Counted from the stretch's first letter, positions 29,519-40,003 are shown. The stretch is 64,000 nt of DNA from Candidatus Ichthyocystis sparus (GCF_900078745.1 NZ_FKII01000061.1:230371-294370); one strand, 5' to 3'. Notes: a model not told the origin generated them from the sequence alone. A program made the numbers and translations.

Positions 29519-29719
29519 ATGGTATCGAGAGGCGGTAAGAGGTTGTCGGTTAAATTGGTTAGGAGCTTGATAGGTGTTCGCGCCTCTCATAGGGATACTG
29601 TTCGTTGTTTGGGCCTTAGGAGGATCAATTTTTCTCGGTCTTTTCCGGACACACCTGTTGTGAGGGGTATGGTGGCCCGTGTGTCTTATTTGCTTGAATG
29701 CATTGAGCTTGAGGGTTAA
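29519..29719 (+). CDS. rpmD: 50S ribosomal protein L30
   Basis: 66 residues, slightly longer than the usual about 60. [20 protein letters not shown] is the signature region. ATG begins one base after the rpsE stop, so translation is coupled. Confidence 0.92.
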   Translation: MVSRGGKRLSVKLVRSLIGVRASHRDTVRCLGLRRINFSRSFPDTPVVRGMVARVSYLLECIELEG

Positions 29720-29724
29720 TTGAA

Positions 29725-30156
29725 ATGTTTTTAAACCAATTGAGTCCTGGCTTAGGTTCTAGGGCATCCTCCAGGAGGCGTGTTGGTCGTGGTATTGGAT
29801 CTGGTCTTGGCAAGACTTGTGGTCGTGGTCACAAGGGTCAGCGTGCTAGATCTGGCGGTTATCACAAGCTTGGCTTCGAGGGAGGGCAGATGCCCTTGCA
29901 GAGGAGATTGCCTAAGAGGGGTTTTCGTACTCAGCAGTTCTCTTCAAAGTTTTCCGTCGGTTTGCGGCTAACAAGCTTGAGGCCATTTGCTGATGAGGTT
30001 GTTGATCTGGATTTTTTGAAGTCCATTGGTTTGGTTTCGCGATATACTAAGTCTGTCAGGGTTTTTTTGGATGCTCCTTTGGATGTCTATGTCAAGTGTG
30101 ATGGTCTTTTGTTGACGGAAGGTGCTCGTGCTCATTTGGAGTCCTTGAAGGATTAG
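29725..30156 (+). CDS. rplO: 50S ribosomal protein L15
   Basis: 143 residues. Late 50S assembly protein. The basic Gly/Arg-rich N-terminal arm ([20 protein letters not shown]) and [15 protein letters not shown] are diagnostic. Five bp after rpmD. Confidence 0.96.
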   Translation: MFLNQLSPGLGSRASSRRRVGRGIGSGLGKTCGRGHKGQRARSGGYHKLGFEGGQMPLQRRLPKRGFRTQQFSSKFSVGLRLTSLRPFADEVVDLDFLKSIGLVSRYTKSVRVFLDAPLDVYVKCDGLLLTEGARAHLESLKD

Positions 30157-30180
30157 AGCTAATATTTTTTGGGACGTGAC

Positions 30181-31482
30181 GTGAACAGTGTTCGTCGCTA
30201 TGCTGATCTTAGGAACAGGGTGCTCTTTTTATTGGGGGCTTTGGTAGTCTACAGAATTGGTGCTCATATTCCAGTTCCAGGTATAGATGTCACTCGGCTG
30301 TCGCATTTGTTCAAAAGTCAGTCGCATGGCCTGTTGGCTATGTTTAACGTTTTTTCCGGTGGCGCGTTGCAGCGCTTTACGGTTTTTGCTTTGGGTATCG
30401 TGCCTTATATTTCTGCTTCGATTATAATCCAGCTTTTGAGCGTTGCTGTTCCTCAGCTGGATGCTTTGAGGAAGGAGGGTGAATCTGGTAGGCGCAGGAT
30501 TGCTCAGTATTCCAGATACGCTACGGTAGGTTTGGGTTTTTTTCAGGGTGCTGGTATTGCCGTTGCTCTTAATGCGAACGGCCTCTCCTTGAACCCAGGG
30601 TTGTCGTTTATTTTTATGACGGCACTTACCCTGGTTGCTGGAACTATGTTTTTAATGTGGTTGGGTGAGCAGATTACTGAGCGCGGTTTGGGGAATGGCA
30701 TTTCTATCATAATTTTTGCTGGGATAGTTTCTGGTCTCCCTAATTCTTTTAGCAAATTGCTTAATATGGTTCGTTTGGGGCAAATTTCCCCTTTGTTTGC
30801 TTTATTTATATGCTTATTGGTGATTTTTGTAACATCTGTAGTTGTATTTGTTGAGAGAGGTCAGAGGCGTATCCCCGTACAATATGCTAAGCGTCAGTCT
30901 TCGTCTGGCCAGGTTTATGCTGCTCAGTCGTCTCATTTACCCCTTAAGGTAAATATGAGTGGAGTTGTTCCTCCTTTATTCGCTTCGTCGATTATTCTTT
31001 TTCCGACGACTCTGATATCTTGGTTTGGTTCCAGCAGACGGCTTTATTGGCTGAAAGATTTGGCATCGTCTTTGGCTCCTGGGCAGCCATTGCACTTTGT
31101 TATTTATGGGTTTGCGGTAGTTTTTTTCTGTTTCTTCTATACGGCTCTTGTTTTTGATCCTAGGGATACGGCCGATAATTTGAAAAAGGGGGGGGCGTTT
31201 GTTCCTGGTATTCGTCCGGGCGAGAATACAGCGCAATATCTTGAGAAGGTGATACTTCGCTTGACTTTTGTAGGTTCCATTTACATTACTTTGGTCTGCT
31301 TGTTGCCTGAGTTATTGAATATTAGGTGGGGTATTCCATTCTATTTTGGTGGTACTTCTTTGTTGATTGTTGTTGTTGTAACTATGGACTTTATTTCCCA
31401 GTTGCAGGCGTACTTGGTGACTCATCATTATGAGAGTTTGTTGAAGAAGTCTAACTTTAAGGGCAGCGCTTATATGCGCTAA
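30181..31482 (+). CDS. secY: Protein translocase subunit SecY
   Basis: 433 residues from GTG 30181 ([16 protein letters not shown]), with GGGA six bases upstream; a TTG at 30169 would add four residues and is the alternative. Forms the Sec channel with ten membrane helices. Plug and signature regions [20 protein letters not shown] and [13 protein letters not shown] [16 protein letters not shown] are clear. An eight-G run (31188-31195) encodes KGGA. Confidence 0.95.
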   Translation: MNSVRRYADLRNRVLFLLGALVVYRIGAHIPVPGIDVTRLSHLFKSQSHGLLAMFNVFSGGALQRFTVFALGIVPYISASIIIQLLSVAVPQLDALRKEGESGRRRIAQYSRYATVGLGFFQGAGIAVALNANGLSLNPGLSFIFMTALTLVAGTMFLMWLGEQITERGLGNGISIIIFAGIVSGLPNSFSKLLNMVRLGQISPLFALFICLLVIFVTSVVVFVERGQRRIPVQYAKRQSSSGQVYAAQSSHLPLKVNMSGVVPPLFASSIILFPTTLISWFGSSRRLYWLKDLASSLAPGQPLHFVIYGFAVVFFCFFYTALVFDPRDTADNLKKGGAFVPGIRPGENTAQYLEKVILRLTFVGSIYITLVCLLPELLNIRWGIPFYFGGTSLLIVVVVTMDFISQLQAYLVTHHYESLLKKSNFKGSAYMR

Positions 31483-31489
31483 TTTGTGG

Positions 31490-31708
31490 ATGGCTAAGGA
31501 AGATTTTATAGAAATGCAGGGTGAGGTTATTGAGACTTTACCTAATGCTACTTTTAGAGTTAAGTTGGAGAACGGACATGTAGTTTTGGGGCACATTTCT
31601 GGGAAAATGAGGATGCACTATATTAGGATTCTTCCTGGTGATAAGGTCACAGTTCAACTTACTCCTTACGATTTAACTCGTGCTAGGATTGTGTTCCGTG
31701 TTAAGTAA
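31490..31708 (+). CDS. infA: Translation initiation factor IF-1
   Basis: 72 residues from ATG 31490 ([19 protein letters not shown]), an OB-fold protein that blocks the A site during initiation. Only seven bases after the secY stop and without a real Shine-Dalgarno, so it probably depends on ribosomes finishing secY. Confidence 0.96.
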   Translation: MAKEDFIEMQGEVIETLPNATFRVKLENGHVVLGHISGKMRMHYIRILPGDKVTVQLTPYDLTRARIVFRVK

Positions 31709-31735
31709 TTTGAGTTTAACTTTTAAGGGTTGTTT

Positions 31736-31849
31736 ATGAAGGTTAGGGCTTCTGTTAAGGTTATGTGTCGTCATTGCAAATTAGTTAAACGTAAGGGTGT
31801 TTTGCGTGTTATTTGTAAGGATGCTCGTCACAAGCAGCGTCAGGGTTGA
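31736..31849 (+). CDS. rpmJ: 50S ribosomal protein L36
   Basis: 37 residues, [17 protein letters not shown] through RHKQRQG. The zinc ribbon ligands are Cys11, Cys14, Cys27 and His32, so this is the zinc-binding form. AAGGG lies upstream of the ATG. Start of the alpha-operon segment. Confidence 0.96.
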   Translation: MKVRASVKVMCRHCKLVKRKGVLRVICKDARHKQRQG

Positions 31850-31864
31850 TTTAGGATTTTTTAT

Positions 31865-32221
31865 ATGGCACGTATAGTTGGTATTAATATACCTGATAGT
31901 AAGCATGCCTTTATTGCGCTGACTTCCATTTATGGGGTTGGTGTTTCTAGGGCGCGTTTGGTGTGTGATTTGGCTGGTGTTGATTCTTCAAAAAAGGTTA
32001 GTGATTTGACGGATCAGGAGTTGTCCAGCATACGGGATCAGTTGTCAAGGTTTGTTATTGAAGGCGATTTGCGTAGAGAAGTATCCATGAATATTAAGAG
32101 GCTGATGGATCTTTCTTGCTATCGTGGTTTGCGGCACAGGAAGGGTCTTCCTGTCCGTGGTCAGAGGACTAGAACGAATGCTAGAACTCGCAAGGGACCT
32201 CGCCGTTCAATGTCTAAGTAG
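31865..32221 (+). CDS. rpsM: 30S ribosomal protein S13
   Basis: 118 residues; contacts S19, the P-site tRNA and the 50S. Starts [19 protein letters not shown] and ends in the basic [17 protein letters not shown] tail. Confidence 0.97.
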   Translation: MARIVGINIPDSKHAFIALTSIYGVGVSRARLVCDLAGVDSSKKVSDLTDQELSSIRDQLSRFVIEGDLRREVSMNIKRLMDLSCYRGLRHRKGLPVRGQRTRTNARTRKGPRRSMSK

Positions 32222-32250
32222 TAGTGTAATATTATCGGAATTTGTTTATT

Positions 32251-32646
32251 ATGGTTAAGTCTAGCGGATCTACCAGGGTTAAGAGGAAGGTCAAGAAAGT
32301 TGTGACCGAGGGGGTTGTTCATGTTCACGCTTCCTTTAATAACACTATTGTTACCATTGCGGATCGCCAGGGTAATGTTCTGAGCTGGTGCTCTTCTGGG
32401 GGGTCCGGTTTTAAAGGTTCGCGTAAGAGTACTCCATTTGCGGCTCAGGTTGCTTCTGAAAGAGCTGGTCGTCAGGCGCAGGAGTTCGGTTTGCAGAATG
32501 TGGAGGTTAGGGTAAAGGGTCCAGGGCCGGGTAGAGAGTCTGCTATTAGAGCTTTGAGTGTTGTTGGGTACAAGATTACTGCGATTTCCGATGTGACGCC
32601 TATTCCTCATAATGGTTGTCGTCCCACGAAGCGTCGTAGAATTTAG
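32251..32646 (+). CDS. rpsK: 30S ribosomal protein S11
   Basis: 131 residues from ATG 32251 ([16 protein letters not shown]). Platform protein. [20 protein letters not shown] and the end [14 protein letters not shown] are diagnostic. Confidence 0.97.
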   Translation: MVKSSGSTRVKRKVKKVVTEGVVHVHASFNNTIVTIADRQGNVLSWCSSGGSGFKGSRKSTPFAAQVASERAGRQAQEFGLQNVEVRVKGPGPGRESAIRALSVVGYKITAISDVTPIPHNGCRPTKRRRI

Positions 32647-32662
32647 TTTTTGGGGAGTTGGC

Positions 32663-33286
32663 GTGTCTAGGTATATAGGTCCTAAGTGTCGCTTGTCTCG
32701 TCGAGAAGGCAAGGATTTGTTTCTTAAGAGTGCTCGTAGACCACTTAGTAGCAAGTGTAAGAAGTTGGATGTTCCTCCTGGCCAGCATGGTACTAAACCT
32801 TCTAGGCTTTCTGATTATGCCTTGCAGTTAAGGGAGAAGCAGAAGCTGCGCAGGATGTATTGTGTTAGGGAGAGGCAGTTTCGTAGATATTTCGAAATTG
32901 CTAAATCTAGGAGGGGCAATACTGGCGAAAACTTGATTTGCTGTCTGGAATCTCGTTTGGATAACGTTGTTTACAGGATGGGCTTTGCTTCTACTCGTGT
33001 TGAGGCTCGGCAGGTAGTGTCTCACAAGGCTGTTCTCGTTAATGGAAGTTCTGTGAATATACCTTCCTACCAAGTTAAGCCTAGTGATGTTGTTTCCGTG
33101 CATGAGAAGGCTCGTAAGCAAAGTAGGATACGTGAGGCAATGGAGCTGGCCTCTGTTAGTGGTCTTCCTGAATGGGTCTCTGTTGATTCAAACAAGATGG
33201 AGGGAGTTTTTAAGGCTACTCCTGATAGATCTGAGATTCTGGCGGATGTTAATGAGCAATTGGTTGTTGAGTTGTACTCAAGGTAG
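32663..33286 (+). CDS. rpsD: 30S ribosomal protein S4
   Basis: 207 residues from GTG 32663 ([16 protein letters not shown]), with GGGGAG six bases upstream. Primary 16S binder; in E. coli it represses the alpha operon. The S4 RNA-binding domain ([15 protein letters not shown]) is central. Full length. Confidence 0.96.
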   Translation: MSRYIGPKCRLSRREGKDLFLKSARRPLSSKCKKLDVPPGQHGTKPSRLSDYALQLREKQKLRRMYCVRERQFRRYFEIAKSRRGNTGENLICCLESRLDNVVYRMGFASTRVEARQVVSHKAVLVNGSSVNIPSYQVKPSDVVSVHEKARKQSRIREAMELASVSGLPEWVSVDSNKMEGVFKATPDRSEILADVNEQLVVELYSR

Positions 33287-33321
33287 ATTGATTTCGATTG
33301 GTTGTATCTAAGGGAGTTTCC

Positions 33322-34308
33322 ATGCAAGATAGTGGTTTGCTGAAACCTAGGATTGTGGAAGTAGTAATGCTCTCACCTAGTGAGGGTAGGGTTACTATGG
33401 AACCCTTTGAGAGGGGTTATGGCCATACATTGGGTAATGCTCTTCGTCGTGTTCTTCTCTCGTCTATGACAGGTTTTGCTGCTACTGAGGTTTCCATCTC
33501 TGGTGTTTTGCACGAGTACTCCACTGTAGAAAGTGTTCGTGAGGATGTTATTGACATTTTGCTTAACTTGAAAGCGGTAGTTTTTAAGTTGCATTCTCGA
33601 AGTGAGGCGATCCTTTCTATTAGGAAATCAGGTGAGGGCCCTGTGACTGCTGCCGACATAGAGCTGAGTCATGATGTTTCTATAGTAAACAAAGATGCTG
33701 TCATAGCAAATCTTAGTGCCGGTGGTAAGTTAGAGATGCAGATAAGGGTTGAGCGTGGTTGTGGCTATGTTCCTGCTTCTGTGCGTCGTCAAAAAGAGGA
33801 GTCTAAGAGGGTCGGCAAGATTTTGTTGGATGCGTCTTTTAGTCCTGTGAAGAGGGTCTCTTATTCTGTTGAGGCTGCTCGAGTAGAGCAGCGTACGGAT
33901 CTTGATAAGCTTATCTTTGATATAGAAACTAATGGTTCTATTCAGCCTGATCAAGCTGTTCGTGAGGCATCTAGAGTTTTGATCGATCAGCTCTCAGCGT
34001 TTGCTGATCTTGAGGGTGCTAAATCTGTTATGGAGGTGCCAAAGGTACCTGCTATCGATCCGTTATTATTACGTCCTGTTGATGATCTTGAATTGACCGT
34101 TCGTTCTGCTAATTGCTTGAAGGCGGAAAATATTTACTACATAGGTGATTTGGTTCAAAGAAGTGAGAACGAGCTTTTGCGTACTCCTAACTTGGGTCGT
34201 AAATCTCTTATGGAGATCAAGGAAGTCCTCGCTGATTACGGTCTTTCTTTGGGTGTGAAAATAGATTCTTGGCCTCCAGCTTCTGCCAACAATAGGAATA
34301 GTTCTTAG
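33322..34308 (+). CDS. rpoA: RNA polymerase alpha subunit
   Basis: 328 residues from ATG 33322, preceded by AGGGAG. The N-terminal domain holds the dimerisation block [19 protein letters not shown]. The C-terminal domain (about 245-315) has the helix-hairpin-helix that binds UP elements, ending [17 protein letters not shown]. In its usual place between rpsD and rplQ. Confidence 0.97.
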   Translation: MQDSGLLKPRIVEVVMLSPSEGRVTMEPFERGYGHTLGNALRRVLLSSMTGFAATEVSISGVLHEYSTVESVREDVIDILLNLKAVVFKLHSRSEAILSIRKSGEGPVTAADIELSHDVSIVNKDAVIANLSAGGKLEMQIRVERGCGYVPASVRRQKEESKRVGKILLDASFSPVKRVSYSVEAARVEQRTDLDKLIFDIETNGSIQPDQAVREASRVLIDQLSAFADLEGAKSVMEVPKVPAIDPLLLRPVDDLELTVRSANCLKAENIYYIGDLVQRSENELLRTPNLGRKSLMEIKEVLADYGLSLGVKIDSWPPASANNRNSS

Positions 34309-34330
34309 TTATTTAGGGGGGTGAGTTTTT

Positions 34331-34696
34331 ATGAGACACTGTAAGTCTAATAAGAAGTTGAATCGTACCACCAGCCATAGGAGGGCGATGTTTCGTAATC
34401 TTGCGTCTTCTCTTGTTGCTCACGGGCGGTTGGTTACTACACTACCTAAAGCTAAGGAACTTCGTAGGGTTGTTGAGCCATTAATTACTAGAGCTAAGGT
34501 GGATAGTTTGGCAAATCGTAGGTTGGTGTTTGATCGCCTGCGTAATCGAGATGCTGTTTGTAAGCTTTTTAATGTCTGGGGTCCAGCCTACTCCACTCGC
34601 CCAGGTGGGTATATGAGGGTTTTGAAGAAGGGCTTTCGCAAAGGTGATGGTGCTCCTATGGCCTATGTTGAACTGCTTGAGTCTGCTGCGTCTTAA
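34331..34696 (+). CDS. rplQ: 50S ribosomal protein L17
   Basis: 121 residues. Starts [20 protein letters not shown] and has [20 protein letters not shown] and the C-terminal [13 protein letters not shown]. Last gene of the 28-gene ribosomal run; no clear terminator lies in the 93 bp before ribE. Confidence 0.97.
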   Translation: MRHCKSNKKLNRTTSHRRAMFRNLASSLVAHGRLVTTLPKAKELRRVVEPLITRAKVDSLANRRLVFDRLRNRDAVCKLFNVWGPAYSTRPGGYMRVLKKGFRKGDGAPMAYVELLESAAS

Positions 34697-34789
34697 TTTT
34701 CTTGCCTGATTGCGGGTTTTCTCGTGGTGTGTCTTTGCCCAGGTTCTCTCATCTCTTGATGACCGGTTCGATGTTTGGTGGTTTTTCTG

Positions 34790-35431
34790 ATGTTTACTGG
34801 CATAGTTTCTGGTATTGGTCGGGTGGTTAATGTAGATCCTGGTAATTCTGGTTTGCGTATTGTGGTGGATCTGTGCATAGATAAAACCTCTTTTGATTAT
34901 TCAAGTGTGTCTGTTGGTGACAGTTTGTGTGTTTCTGGTGTTTGTCTAACTGTGGAGTCGGTTGCTGGTTCTAAATTTTCCTTTTATGTATCTAAAGAGA
35001 CCTTGTCCCTTACTTGTGGACTCGATACGCTTGGGGCTCTTGTTAATTTAGAACCGTCTTTGAAAGTTTCTTCTTTGCTAGGCGGGCATTTTATGTATGG
35101 ACATGTTGACTGTGTAGGCTCGATTGTGGGCTGGAGCTTGGTCGGTGATTCTACGGAGATGGTGGTTTCCATTCCAATTTTATTTGCTCCACATATAGCC
35201 AGAAAATGTTCTATTGCTGTTAACGGTATTAGTCTTACAGTAAATGCAGTTTATGATGGTGTGGGATATGTGCGTTTCAGTGTAAACTTGATTCCGTATA
35301 CGCTTTCCCATACGATGGCCCATTGTCTTAGTTTGTCGTCTTCTGTGAATATCGAAGTTGACATGATGTCTCGCTATGTCCTGCGTTGCACTGAAGTGTT
35401 TTTGAATAATTCAAGAAATAACGGTGATTGA
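34790..35431 (+). CDS. ribE: Riboflavin synthase, alpha chain
   Basis: 213 residues from ATG 34790, giving the canonical MFTGIVSGIGRV. Makes riboflavin from two lumazines. Two lumazine-binding repeats are visible: VGDSLCVSGVCLTVES in the first and SIAVNGISLTVNAV in the second; GHFMYGHVDC is the substrate motif. Its TGA overlaps the ribBA ATG by one base. No FMN riboswitch fits in the short upstream gap. Confidence 0.95.
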   Translation: MFTGIVSGIGRVVNVDPGNSGLRIVVDLCIDKTSFDYSSVSVGDSLCVSGVCLTVESVAGSKFSFYVSKETLSLTCGLDTLGALVNLEPSLKVSSLLGGHFMYGHVDCVGSIVGWSLVGDSTEMVVSIPILFAPHIARKCSIAVNGISLTVNAVYDGVGYVRFSVNLIPYTLSHTMAHCLSLSSSVNIEVDMMSRYVLRCTEVFLNNSRNNGD

Positions 35432-36450
35432 TGCCAGTTTCTTCAATACAAGAGGTTTTGTCTGATTTTTCCAAGGGGAAAATGGTCGTTATCGTGGATG
35501 ATATCTTCCGCGAAAACGAAGGTGACCTGGTAATAGCAGCAGACTTTGTTACGCCGGAAGCCATAAATTTTATGGCTATCCATGGGAGAGGATGTGTGTG
35601 TGTTCCTCTTTCTGGAGAGATGTGCGATCGTCTAAATTTTTATCCCATGGTCCCTACTTCCCCCCTGGGCAGCACTGCTTTTACCGTGGCTGTGGATGCG
35701 TCTAGCGGAATTACTACCGGCATGTCTGCCCACGATAGATATGTGACAGTCTATAAAATGCTTTCACCCGATGCCGTTCCGGATGATTTCAAGCGCCCAG
35801 GACACGTGTTTCCATTGCGCGCTTTTGACGGCGGAGTTCTTGTGCGCTCAGGACATACTGAGGCTAGCGTGGATTTATGTCGGGCAGCTAACTTGTCTCC
35901 TGCTGCCGTGATTTGTGAAGTTATCAACGACGATGGTTCTATGTCCAGGTTGCCAGATTTGGAGAAATTTGCTCTTCGCCATGGGCTTAAAATAGGATTG
36001 ATCGAGGAGCTAGTTGATTATCGTTTGAATAATGAGCAGATTTTGTCTTTTAGTGATGAATTTAGTCTCTGTAATAATATCTCTGTTAGACAATACTGTG
36101 ATCTTGTTGATGGTTGCGTTTGGTGCGTAGTGTGCAGAAGTGATGCCTTGCATGGTGAAGGAGACTTGCTGATTAGTAAGGGTTTTTTTGGTGATGTTTC
36201 TATGAGCGAAGATGTCTCTGCCACCTTGATGAAGCGTATGAATGGCTTGTTGCCTGAGGAAGGGACTGTAGGTCTCTTTCGTTTGATTAAGGGTTCTTTG
36301 GGTATGCTCTTCAAGGATCTATCCAAGATATCTTCCTTAGATGTAATGTTTAAGAGGACGGAAGCAGCTCTAGACTTTATAGCTAAAGATGTATCGCTTA
36401 CTCGAGTAGATTTATCTTTTGATGACTGGAAGGCGTGTTTTGACCTATAG
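35431..36450 (+). CDS. ribBA: 3,4-dihydroxy-2-butanone 4-phosphate synthase with degenerate cyclohydrolase II-like domain
   Basis: 339 residues from ATG 35431, sharing one base with the ribE stop. The N-terminal RibB half (1 to about 200) is intact: DDIFRENEGDLVIAADF holds the catalytic acidic residues and RSGHTEASVDLCRAA is conserved. The C-terminal half has RibA-like length but lacks the CxxxxxGD...CDC zinc site and the rest of the GTP-binding motif, so it should not be a cyclohydrolase. Such RibB with a dead RibA domain is known in betaproteobacteria; a separate ribA is expected elsewhere. Confidence 0.9.
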   Translation: MPVSSIQEVLSDFSKGKMVVIVDDIFRENEGDLVIAADFVTPEAINFMAIHGRGCVCVPLSGEMCDRLNFYPMVPTSPLGSTAFTVAVDASSGITTGMSAHDRYVTVYKMLSPDAVPDDFKRPGHVFPLRAFDGGVLVRSGHTEASVDLCRAANLSPAAVICEVINDDGSMSRLPDLEKFALRHGLKIGLIEELVDYRLNNEQILSFSDEFSLCNNISVRQYCDLVDGCVWCVVCRSDALHGEGDLLISKGFFGDVSMSEDVSATLMKRMNGLLPEEGTVGLFRLIKGSLGMLFKDLSKISSLDVMFKRTEAALDFIAKDVSLTRVDLSFDDWKACFDL

Positions 36451-36479
36451 ACAAATATCGCTTTTTATGGAGGTGGTTA

Positions 36480-36959
36480 ATGTCTGCTGAAAGTTTATTG
36501 AGAAATGATGATCTACCATTCGACGTTTCTTCCTTTAATCTGGTTGTTGGGGTTGTTACCAGCCGTTTCAATTTTGGTATTACCGCCTATCTCAGAGACC
36601 GTTGTGTTGGCAGGCTTTTATCCAGGGGAATTACAGAGTCTAACTTGTTGCAAGTGAGTGTTCCCGGGTCTCTGGAGGTTTCCTATGCCCTTTCACTGTT
36701 GGCCCGCCACTCTTGTCGCCCAAACGTCTTGGTGGCCATTGGTAGTGTCATTCGTGGAGATACTTTTCACTTTGATGTTGTTGCTTTGCAAAGTGCAGCG
36801 TCCATATACCGAGTTCAGGAAGATGTTGATTTGCCTGTGGTTAACGGCATCTTGACAACTGATAATTTTCTTCAAGCATCTGATAGAATTCGTCGCGGCG
36901 AGGATTTTGCTGATTGCGCTATAGAAATGGCACTTTTGCGCCAATTTTTAAAATCTTAG
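36480..36959 (+). CDS. ribH: 6,7-dimethyl-8-ribityllumazine synthase
   Basis: 159 residues. Joins the products of the RibA branch and RibB. Recognisable blocks are VVGVVTSRFNFGITAYL, SVPGSLEVSYALSLLA and GSVIRGDTFHFDVVA with the catalytic His. ATG follows GGAGGTGG. Between ribBA and nusB, a common order. Confidence 0.95.
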   Translation: MSAESLLRNDDLPFDVSSFNLVVGVVTSRFNFGITAYLRDRCVGRLLSRGITESNLLQVSVPGSLEVSYALSLLARHSCRPNVLVAIGSVIRGDTFHFDVVALQSAASIYRVQEDVDLPVVNGILTTDNFLQASDRIRRGEDFADCAIEMALLRQFLKS

Positions 36960-36977
36960 TGATTTAGGATCTATACC

Positions 36978-37466
36978 ATGATGCATGATTCTCTTTGTAA
37001 ATCAAGAGCTAAGAGTCCAGGTTTTTCCAGCAGATCTCGCTCTAGGGTTTGTGCAATGAAGTGCCTTTACAGGTATTTTTTGCTGAATGATGCTCAGCGC
37101 ACTAATGAAGAGCCCTACTCCAACTTAAGGTGCGTTTTAGATACGGATAGCGATTATTTTAGGTGTAATAAAGATTACTTCGAGGTCTTGTTTGCTGGGA
37201 TCGGAGATTATATGCGCGAGATTCTAGAATGCTTGTCTAAGTGCTTGGATCGCCCAATTTCTAGAGTTACTCCAGTGGAGATGGCTATTCTTGTTGTCTC
37301 CGTTTTTGAGCTACTCTATCAGAAGAATGTCCCAGCTCCCGTCGTTATTAACGAGGCCGTAGAGTTAGCCAAAGTGTACGGAGGAACAGATGGCTATAAG
37401 TATGTCAACAACGTCCTAGACAAGCTGTCCACAGAAATAAAAGAATCTATCGCGGCTACGGTCTAG
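36978..37466 (+). CDS. nusB: Transcription antitermination protein NusB
   Basis: 162 residues; all-helical partner of S10 that binds boxA RNA in rRNA leaders. SRSRVCAMKCLYRYFL starts the fold and TPVEMAILVVSVFELLY and VINEAVELAKVYGG are family blocks. A Ser/Lys-rich N-terminal tail of about 20 residues precedes it. Two adjacent ATGs are possible starts. Its end is only 10 bp from ffh, convergent. Confidence 0.94.
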   Translation: MMHDSLCKSRAKSPGFSSRSRSRVCAMKCLYRYFLLNDAQRTNEEPYSNLRCVLDTDSDYFRCNKDYFEVLFAGIGDYMREILECLSKCLDRPISRVTPVEMAILVVSVFELLYQKNVPAPVVINEAVELAKVYGGTDGYKYVNNVLDKLSTEIKESIAATV

Positions 37467-37476
37467 TAAACTAAAT

Positions 37477-38817
37477 CTAACGACTAAACCCTCTTACGAG
37501 ACCCATAAGCTTCTCTATGCTGCCACCACCCTTACTAAGCTGCTTTACTGCTTTTTGAGTCTTTTCAAATTGTGAAATAAGCTTATTTACTTCCTGCACC
37601 GTAGTTCCAGCCCCAGAGGCAATCCTTCTCTTTCTAGAAGCCTTAATTATTTCTGGTGTCTTGCGCTCTTGCTCAGTCATGGAGTCCACAATTCCTAGCG
37701 ATAACTTAACAGTTTTAGCCGTCTGAGGTATATGTTTTGCTGTCGCCGCCGCTAGATCCCTAGGTAACTTATCAAGGAATCCAGGTACTGAGCTTATATT
37801 CTGTATTTGCGCCAACTGACTTCTAAAATCTGTCATGTCAAATTTCTTTTTAGACTTTCTTACATCTTTTTCTTCGAGACGACTCTTTTCTGCTTTCTGT
37901 GCAAACTCAACTAGTGATACTACGTCACCCATCCCAAGTATGCGTGACGCCATCCTATCAGGGTAGAATTCCTCTAACCCATCCATTTTTTCTGATACAC
38001 CGCAAAACTTTATCGGCGCACCAATAGTATCCCATACTGATAGTATTGCTCCGCCGCGAGTGTCACCATCTAGCTTTGTAGCTATAACACCAGTAATATT
38101 TACAGCATTCTTGAAAGCAATAGAGGTATTGACCGCATCCTGACCCAACATGCTATCTACCACTAGAAAAGTTTCAACAGGAGAGAGAATGTTTACTAGC
38201 TCAGTGAGTTCTCTCATCATCGGCTCATCAACGGAAGTTCGACCAGCAGTGTCAAAAATTACAATTTCATACGAATTGCTACGCGCATGCTCAAGCACTG
38301 ATCTAGCTATGTCCTGGGGTGATCTTTTACCCGTTTCATGAAAATCTATGGACAACTGACCAGCTAGAATTCTAAGCTGGTCAATAGCTGCCGGCCTGTA
38401 AACGTCACCACTGGATAGAAGCACCCTCTTTTTGGTTTTATCATGAATAAATTTGGCCAATTTACCAGCAGTCGTGGTCTTACCTGAGCCCTGCAAGCCA
38501 GCTAAGAGCAACACCGTAGGCGGCGCAGAGCTCAAGTTTATCTCAGACTTTGCCGCACCAAATAAATCCGTTAGCTCCTTGTGAACTATACCAACAAAGG
38601 CCTGCTCAGGTGTCAGGCTGGAAAGCACCTTCTGTCCTATTGACTTTTCTTTGACACCGTCTATAAACCTCTTCAGAGTGCTTAACGCAATGTCAGCTTC
38701 CACCAAAGCTACTCTAACCTCACGCAGAGCATCCTCTATATTTTTTTCCGATATCCTAGCCTTTCCACTCAAAGTTTTCTGAATATCATAGAAACGCGAA
38801 GCTAACTGATCAAACAT
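37477..38817 (-). CDS. ffh: Signal recognition particle GTPase Ffh
   Basis: 446 residues. Binds signal sequences and 4.5S RNA and delivers nascent membrane proteins to FtsY/SecYEG. NG domain: GLQGSGKTTT (107-116), DTAGR and TKLDGDTRGGA. The C-terminal M domain ends IEKLMGLVRGFSR after a Met-containing helical stretch; it is short in methionine compared with E. coli. Downstream of the MidA-like gene by 24 bp. Confidence 0.97.
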   Translation of the reverse strand: MFDQLASRFYDIQKTLSGKARISEKNIEDALREVRVALVEADIALSTLKRFIDGVKEKSIGQKVLSSLTPEQAFVGIVHKELTDLFGAAKSEINLSSAPPTVLLLAGLQGSGKTTTAGKLAKFIHDKTKKRVLLSSGDVYRPAAIDQLRILAGQLSIDFHETGKRSPQDIARSVLEHARSNSYEIVIFDTAGRTSVDEPMMRELTELVNILSPVETFLVVDSMLGQDAVNTSIAFKNAVNITGVIATKLDGDTRGGAILSVWDTIGAPIKFCGVSEKMDGLEEFYPDRMASRILGMGDVVSLVEFAQKAEKSRLEEKDVRKSKKKFDMTDFRSQLAQIQNISSVPGFLDKLPRDLAAATAKHIPQTAKTVKLSLGIVDSMTEQERKTPEIIKASRKRRIASGAGTTVQEVNKLISQFEKTQKAVKQLSKGGGSIEKLMGLVRGFSR

Positions 38818-38841
38818 GGTGGAAGCTCTTAACCCAGTAAC

Positions 38842-39981
38842 CTACAGTTTATATGATATATCTCCAGCTGAAAATGAGGTAGTGCCTAGGTCCATGTTTT
38901 TTTCCCAAGTTATAACTTTGAATATTTCACCCATTTCATGAGGATTGATTAATATTTGTAGTGACTGCGCGTCGATATGATTCATGGGGCCTATTATGTC
39001 TGGACTCTTATTTAGTACATTCGTAAAAAACCTTCCTTGAGATATATACCCGTGTAACGTAAGTCCCATATTGTGCGCTATCTCTGCTAGTAGAGAAAAA
39101 TTTACATGTACCGAGATGTCTTGGGACCCAATGTTGCTCAAAAAGTTGTCATGTGTAAGCTGTTTGTTATGACACATTAAAGTTCCACACGGGCGTGATG
39201 GCATGTAGTAGACCGATTCCTCAAAACCATAATCGATAATTTGCAATATGCCTCTGTCAAGGTAAGAGACGACTTTTTCAAAAAATAACTGCGCTTTGGG
39301 ATGTACTTCACTCTCGTAGGGTAGACTGCCTTGCTTGTTAAGATAGATAAGCCTGTCGTTTGCATGTTTTTCTAGTGATTCATCAGGGCTAGAGTCCTCA
39401 AGTTCGCGCCACTCAACCATAATCTGATCATCCTGGGGCGCTGTTATTCCACATCTCCAAGTTTTTTCATGTGTCCACCGCAACAGTTCACAGGGAATAG
39501 CATCAATTACTTCGTTGCCAAACACTATACCACTAGTACATCTTGGTTGCAGATCATCTATCCACGATACTTTGGATAACATATTTCTGCTCAACTTAGA
39601 CTCTATATTTTTTTTTTGTAACTTTTTTAGATGGGGTGATATTTCATATATTTTGTATCCCTTAAGCGGGATTTTATGTTTTTCAATCTCGTTACATATG
39701 GTGCAAGCAAGAGATCCATCTCCAGCCCCTAGTTCAGTTATGCAGCATTTTTCATTGTTAATTAGGGTTTTCCATTGACTTACTAGTGCTCTACCTAGGT
39801 GATTGGATAAAATCGGTGCAGTGATAAAATCTCCCTTTGTACCAAAAGGTTGGTTTTCTGTAGACATGTAATATCCAAACTCACCGTCGTATAGCGCTAT
39901 TTCCATAAATAGGGAAAACGGTATCCAGCGCTTAGAAGAGTCCTTGATTACGGATATTATCTTTTTGGGCAGATTATTCAT
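38842..39981 (-). CDS. MidA/NDUFAF7-like SAM-dependent methyltransferase (COG1565)
   Basis: 379 residues. The N-terminus IPFSLFMEIALYDGEFGYYM and GDFITAPILSNHLGRAL is the family hallmark, followed by the SAM loop ITELGAGDGSLA and FGNEVIDAIPCELL. The mitochondrial relative dimethylates a complex I arginine; the bacterial substrate is unknown to me. A run of ten A on the coding strand (39608-39617) encodes QKKN. Divergent from ttcA with only 22 bp between starts. Confidence 0.88.
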   Translation of the reverse strand: MNNLPKKIISVIKDSSKRWIPFSLFMEIALYDGEFGYYMSTENQPFGTKGDFITAPILSNHLGRALVSQWKTLINNEKCCITELGAGDGSLACTICNEIEKHKIPLKGYKIYEISPHLKKLQKKNIESKLSRNMLSKVSWIDDLQPRCTSGIVFGNEVIDAIPCELLRWTHEKTWRCGITAPQDDQIMVEWRELEDSSPDESLEKHANDRLIYLNKQGSLPYESEVHPKAQLFFEKVVSYLDRGILQIIDYGFEESVYYMPSRPCGTLMCHNKQLTHDNFLSNIGSQDISVHVNFSLLAEIAHNMGLTLHGYISQGRFFTNVLNKSPDIIGPMNHIDAQSLQILINPHEMGEIFKVITWEKNMDLGTTSFSAGDISYKL

Positions 39982-40003
39982 GATTAATACGTAAAGGGGT
40001 CAT

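Noticed and set aside
34697..34789. FMN riboswitch ahead of ribE
   Set aside because: Only 93 bp are available and none of the conserved riboswitch stems is recognisable.
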